From positions 644,658 through 708,657 of the forward strand of contig JAJEKV010000101.1 of NCBI GenBank assembly GCA_021234155.1: 64,000 bases of DNA, given 5' to 3'. The translations under genes and the position numbers were made by a program. The number at the start of each line of letters is the position of its first letter. The stretch's first letter is position 1. This DNA comes from Isoetes taiwanensis. Lineage: Eukaryota > Streptophyta > Lycopodiopsida > Isoetales > Isoetaceae. The notes below the pieces were generated by a model. It did no database searches, was not told the origin of the DNA, and saw nothing but the letters and a program-made list of their open reading frames with translations. Below, piece after piece: positions 60,000-64,000 of the stretch.

Positions 60000-62900
60000 A
60001 GAATCGTGATTCATCATGTAACCTTGATATACTTCAATGCGACATCTCCCCGTCAAGAGCATGAGCATCTTGCATAGTGGCTTGCATACCGACGCTCTAC
60101 TTCATGAGCAACGATCCCATTGCTTTTTGTAGCAGCGCATGAGGACATCGACATCGCTCATTGGTGCGGGCGGCCGCGAGGCATGGGCTAATGAATTGTT
60201 TGCTGGGAAATAGCTCATTGTACAATGCGGGTGGTCACAGGCGAAATAGTCTCCCCGCTATGAGATGCTTGCACACAAAGATGAGGGTATATTGGCAAAT
60301 GCGCAATATCGCATCCTCATATGCTGAGCGCCAGGATTCAAGTACCCTGATGATGTGGCCTTTTGTCCATAGAGAAGCTGAAATTAAAGCCAAATTTGGC
60401 ATTGTAGGCTTTTGGCATTTGGCTCAGCTATCAACTCGCATGTACCGCGAAGGCTACTGCCTTCTTAGCATCTCCCCGCCAAAGCGCCGGAATGATATAT
60501 TTTTACACGCGACGCTTCGCTGCGGAACCAACATGCAAGAACATTGCCCGCAACCTTGCAAACCGCAGGCTATTGTTACGTAATGTGTCGACATAATCAA
60601 TGCACGGTCAGCATACCCGCCATCTTCCCAACAATGTTCGCCTTCTCCGACACAACCCTCGTGATAGCCCGCTCTCACAAAATTGGCCCATGTCAATGGT
60701 GGTGATTGACCTCGGCCCCGATTGTTTCATTCAATAAGACAAGGCGAAGGCCATCTTCGTGGCATGTCGTTGGTGCCTCACGGGCCTCCACGCTTCGCAT
60801 AGCATGTAAAACACCTGGTACTCCCACACCCCCTAAAGTGAACGGCAGGTACAACCGGGCCTCAAGACAGGAAACTTCCACGATTTGTACGTAAGGTTGA
60901 ATCCATGGTGGCTCAACCACCGCCAGCCCATCTCACAAAGAAATTCTCCAACATCCTCGGCCATCTTGGATGACTAGGATCCATGGTCGGGTCCAACGCT
61001 CGGCAAGATGGATTCCAAGGCTGGTGAAAAATCACCCTTCCTGAGGCTTCCAATCGCCAATCCCGCCTCGGTCACCACCATATTGATTTAGCCCTGATGA
61101 TTATTCGCAGTTTAACTAAGCATTCTTGCTAAATCGCCAAATAACGCCATCGCTCCATAGTAAAGATTTATCGCTGGAGCTTACCGAAAGTATTCTTCCT
61201 CTCGCTTGTGAGGGCTAATTCGCTACACATCCTCCTCATGCCTACTCGTGAAGCGGTATGTGACTCTCAACCGGGCTCACCGCCGCATCGCATTTGTGGT
61301 CCGCTCTTGCGATGTCCCACGCAAAGACGCGTCATTCCAATACTTCTAAGCTCTAGTGCCATGTACCATGAGTTCGTGATGCACGCATGGACTAATCTTC
61401 CGCGATTGGTGAAAGCGATCATGGCTGTGTTCGGTATAACGTATATCCGCACCATTTCCATTATCTTTCACTGGCCCCTGTAAATCCAAACAAGCAACCT
61501 CAAGGGTGGGACCGTCTGATTTGCCTATCCTGTCCCTCTCCCAAGGTGGTTGCCTCCATCTAAGTGGGCGTGCATAGTCATCCACAATCTCGGCCTGTCA
61601 GGCCAGCCTCGACATGCTGATGTCCATGGACCAAACGGACACGATGAGGCGTTTGAAGCTCAATCACCCTTTGCTCGAGGAGGTCCACGCGGGTCTCCTC
61701 CGGCTGTGAAGTTGAAGTCGGCCGCCCTTCATGGTGCTTACTCACTTTGCACGCGGCACACTTCCATGCATGCAGCTATGTATTCCCCGGGATGCCATGG
61801 CGCAGCACTACCTCCCATTCCTTCCTCAAATCTTTTCAAACGGGCGTAGGGGACCGATGGGTGCTTCCATTCAAGGCCTATGGCAAATCCAATCGCCCAA
61901 ACTCCACGAAGGGACTAACTTATGAGGCCTAGCTGCGCCACGCAGATAACCAAATTGAGTCATCATTAACCGCGAAACTCTCATAATATGCTCTTAACGG
62001 CAGACATCAACCTCGACATGGTGCTCGGGAGCAGTGGCCTCCCGCCTCATGTAGACCGGGGCAAGAGGGGATCGCAAGAAGACTTATTTCTACGTGGGGA
62101 ACATAGTGTTCCTTTCAGAGGCAATGTACCTCATCAACCCATACACGCACTCGCTGAGGGTATAACCACCCGGGGCAACACGAGCCATTGAACTGGGTCC
62201 GGGTAGACACCGCCACTCTATGTACAAGCGCCTTGGGAATTTTGGTCGTATAACTTCGGAGTTAACCTCGACCAGCGGGTTCCACCCGTCATCTACATTA
62301 TCCCTGTCCTCCTCCAACATTGTGTCAGTCATCCTCGCTGTCGAAGGTCATACTCACTATCATTTTCATCTCGACATCTCAATCGACCGAAATGCCGCTG
62401 ACTACCTCGCCCATTCTCCTCCTCGCTTATAGCAATCATACCGCTTCTAGCACCTAATTTATCTCAATAGATATCCGAGGTACAAATTTAACATGAACAC
62501 AAGCCCCAGTACAAAGCTATATATACATTGGGGGTCTTCTACAAAACACAAATATGAATTATAGCAACACATGGTACTACTTGTTTCCCATTCATAAAAA
62601 ATATTATACATTGTTTTGTCCATTCCGAGGACTTGACAATTGGATGCAACGACTTGCATCATTATCTCGCGACATCCAACATTGTTTCATCTTATTTGGC
62701 TCTGGAGCCATTCTACCAAATGCTCGCAGTGGAACGCCCTGACGCTAGTTAACAGCTCCCTTTCACCTATCGCTAGTAACATTTCGGGTGGGAAAGTAGC
62801 CGGAGGAGTAGGGAAGCAGGAGGAGGAGGAGGAAGCGGGATTGGCTGAGATGTCCCCGAGGAAGAGGAGGAGGAGCATTACTTTCAGAAGGGACACAACG

Positions 62901-63243
62901 CGGGAAAACGGGTCTTCAATCAAGCGACCATTGTAACAAGAGGGCAAGAAGAATGGCAGCTTTCCACAGTAAAATGACAATATCAAGCAATTTCCCCGCC
63001 ATTTTAGAATAAAACATTTTAACAAAATATGACCGTAACAAGAAAAAATTGCCTACCAAGCCGGATATAGAAACTCACTTGAGCGGATAGACGCTGTTTA
63101 GGAGATTGGTTTCCAAGATCAGCGCCGCTGAACTTGAATCCGCCGCATGCCACCGCTTCACATACAAACTCAAGCGCCCGGGTTATGAATATATACCAGA
63201 GGCTACACTCAAAATTCATAGATTCCTTTTCGTGGAATTGCAA
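60000..63243 (-). pseudogene. GC-rich decayed coding region, minus strand
   Basis: Minus-strand open pieces, convergent with the previous entry: a possible first exon (63243-63088; EFVCEAVACGGFKFSGADLG, with donor CTCAA/gtgagt), a second (about 62935-62687; RLIEDPFSRVVSLLKVM, Ser-rich, then ERELLTSVRAFHCEHLVEWL), an acidic piece leading into RRLYIEWRCLPGPSSMARVA (62332-62090), and Cys-rich frames at 60696-60454 (CGLQGCGQCSCMLVPQ). No family recognised. Stops and frame changes are frequent. Confidence 0.3.
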
Positions 63244-63309
63244 AGACCGAAAGTTGATTCAAAGAAAGCACCCTAAAGTTGATTTCTCCACCAAACGGCC
63301 GTGTACTAG

Positions 63310-63700
63310 GCCTGGATTCGCTCGGGCTAACCCGTAGGGTGCCTGTGCACGCATCGCCACCACTTGGTACCATAATAGGGTCATAATGGGTCAAGCACTC
63401 GGATTCGCCTGGCTAACTCCTAGGGTGGCTGTGCACGCCCCGCCACAGTACCGCCATAATGGCCTCTGCCGCACGGGCTCGCCCCCGATCTCAGCCTCGG
63501 CTAACCCAGAGGGGTGGCTGTGCACGCCCGCCGCAGGTACCGCCATAATGGTTCTCACAGACGTCGCTTACCCGATTCGCCTCGGCACCCGTAGGGGTGG
63601 CTCTGCACTAATCGACGCATCCTCGACGTCAGGCTATCATGCCCCGCCACCCAGATTCGGGCCTCGGGCTAACCCTAGGGTGGCCAGCAAAGATCGACGC
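63310..63700. repeat. Tandem repeat, about 86-bp unit, GC-rich
   Basis: GGGTGGCTGTGCACGCC-like units recur at 63337, 63423, 63512, 63594 and (partial) 63677, each preceded by a CTCGGGCTAACCC-type half and mostly followed by TACCGCCATAATGG. Confidence 0.75.
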
Positions 63701-64000
63701 TTCTCCACTGACGCCTCGGCAGAGGTAATCGTGTTAGGGTTCGCTTTGGGCTTAACCCTACAGCGAATGCCAAGTAAGCCGGGCCGCCATAGCCACGCCC
63801 GCTACTCTCGCTTTGATTCGGTTCGCTTAAGGACTCTCGTGGTTCGCTTGGGCTTAACCCAAATTTTGATGGGCCAACTTCCTCTTCGGGTGCCATTCAA
63901 GCACCGACCAAGAAGCATCCGAGGCGTATCCTCGGATCACCTTCATCAAGCCGCTTCACAAAGAGGTGAGGTCGCCCATCGCTTCCGCCCATCTAGCTTA
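63700..64000. repeat. Further GGGCTTAACCC units at the window edge
   Basis: TTGGGCTTAACCCTAC (63747) and TTGGGCTTAACCCAAA (63850) continue the right-hand repeat set. No gene seen. The window ends inside this region. Confidence 0.5.

Overview
The window looks like nuclear DNA of a land plant, most likely a seed-free lineage such as a fern. The evidence is: relics of a pentatricopeptide-repeat (PPR) protein of the plant organelle RNA-editing type, a plant-only filament-like protein (FPP) exon, Helitron ends of the plant type (hairpin followed by CTAG), a plant L1-like LINE, a Ty3/gypsy integrase, a DUF7869-type DDE transposase-like gene (a family I associate with bryophytes, lycophytes and ferns) and many GT-AG introns. 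I found no gene that reads intact from start to stop. Almost everything recognisable is a transposable element or a decayed gene piece, so this is repeat-rich intergenic DNA and not a gene cluster. The fern assignment is inference.

Layout. 0.3-2.8 kb: decayed multi-exon gene on the minus strand; one intron is packed with the palindrome CACGCC-W-GGCGTG. 3.5-4.9 kb: tandem repeats and a protein-kinase relic. 6.9-7.3 kb: small element with terminal inverted repeats and GGGATCCC palindromes. 9.0-9.5 kb: Helitron ends and a 109-bp tandem repeat. 10.2-12.0 kb: PPR relic. 13.3-16 kb: GAA microsatellite and degenerate palindromes. 16.6-20.3 kb: several Helitron 3' ends. 20.9-25.2 kb: unrecognised minus-strand multi-exon gene remnant with an FPP exon lying inside it. 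25.8-33.5 kb: two divergent decayed coding regions, with arrays of the palindrome GTGTATTCCGAATACAC between them and inside plus-strand introns. 34.5-38.2 kb: decayed DDE-transposase-like gene. 39.5-41.1 kb: charged minus-strand ORF. 42.0-42.4 kb: Helitron 5' end. 42.8-44.9 kb: decayed coiled-coil gene interrupted by an 817-bp hAT-type element with a perfect 8-bp target-site duplication, with a second CACGCC palindrome and foldback array just upstream. 45.2-46.5 kb: a duplicated TATA-bearing segment. 47.2-49.7 kb: DUF7869-type transposase relic. 49.9-50.9 kb: Ty3/gypsy integrase relic. 53.7-56.2 kb: LINE relic on the minus strand. 56.2-64.0 kb: visibly GC-richer block with convergent decayed ORFs between two sets of GGGCTTAACCC-type repeats.

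How the parts relate. The genes do not form a pathway. The unifying theme is element architecture. At several independent loci, short perfect or near-perfect palindromes of a locus-specific sequence are concentrated in introns or just upstream of decayed multi-exon genes. That pattern is the most unusual signal in the window and resembles subterminal or regulatory binding-site arrays of DNA transposons.
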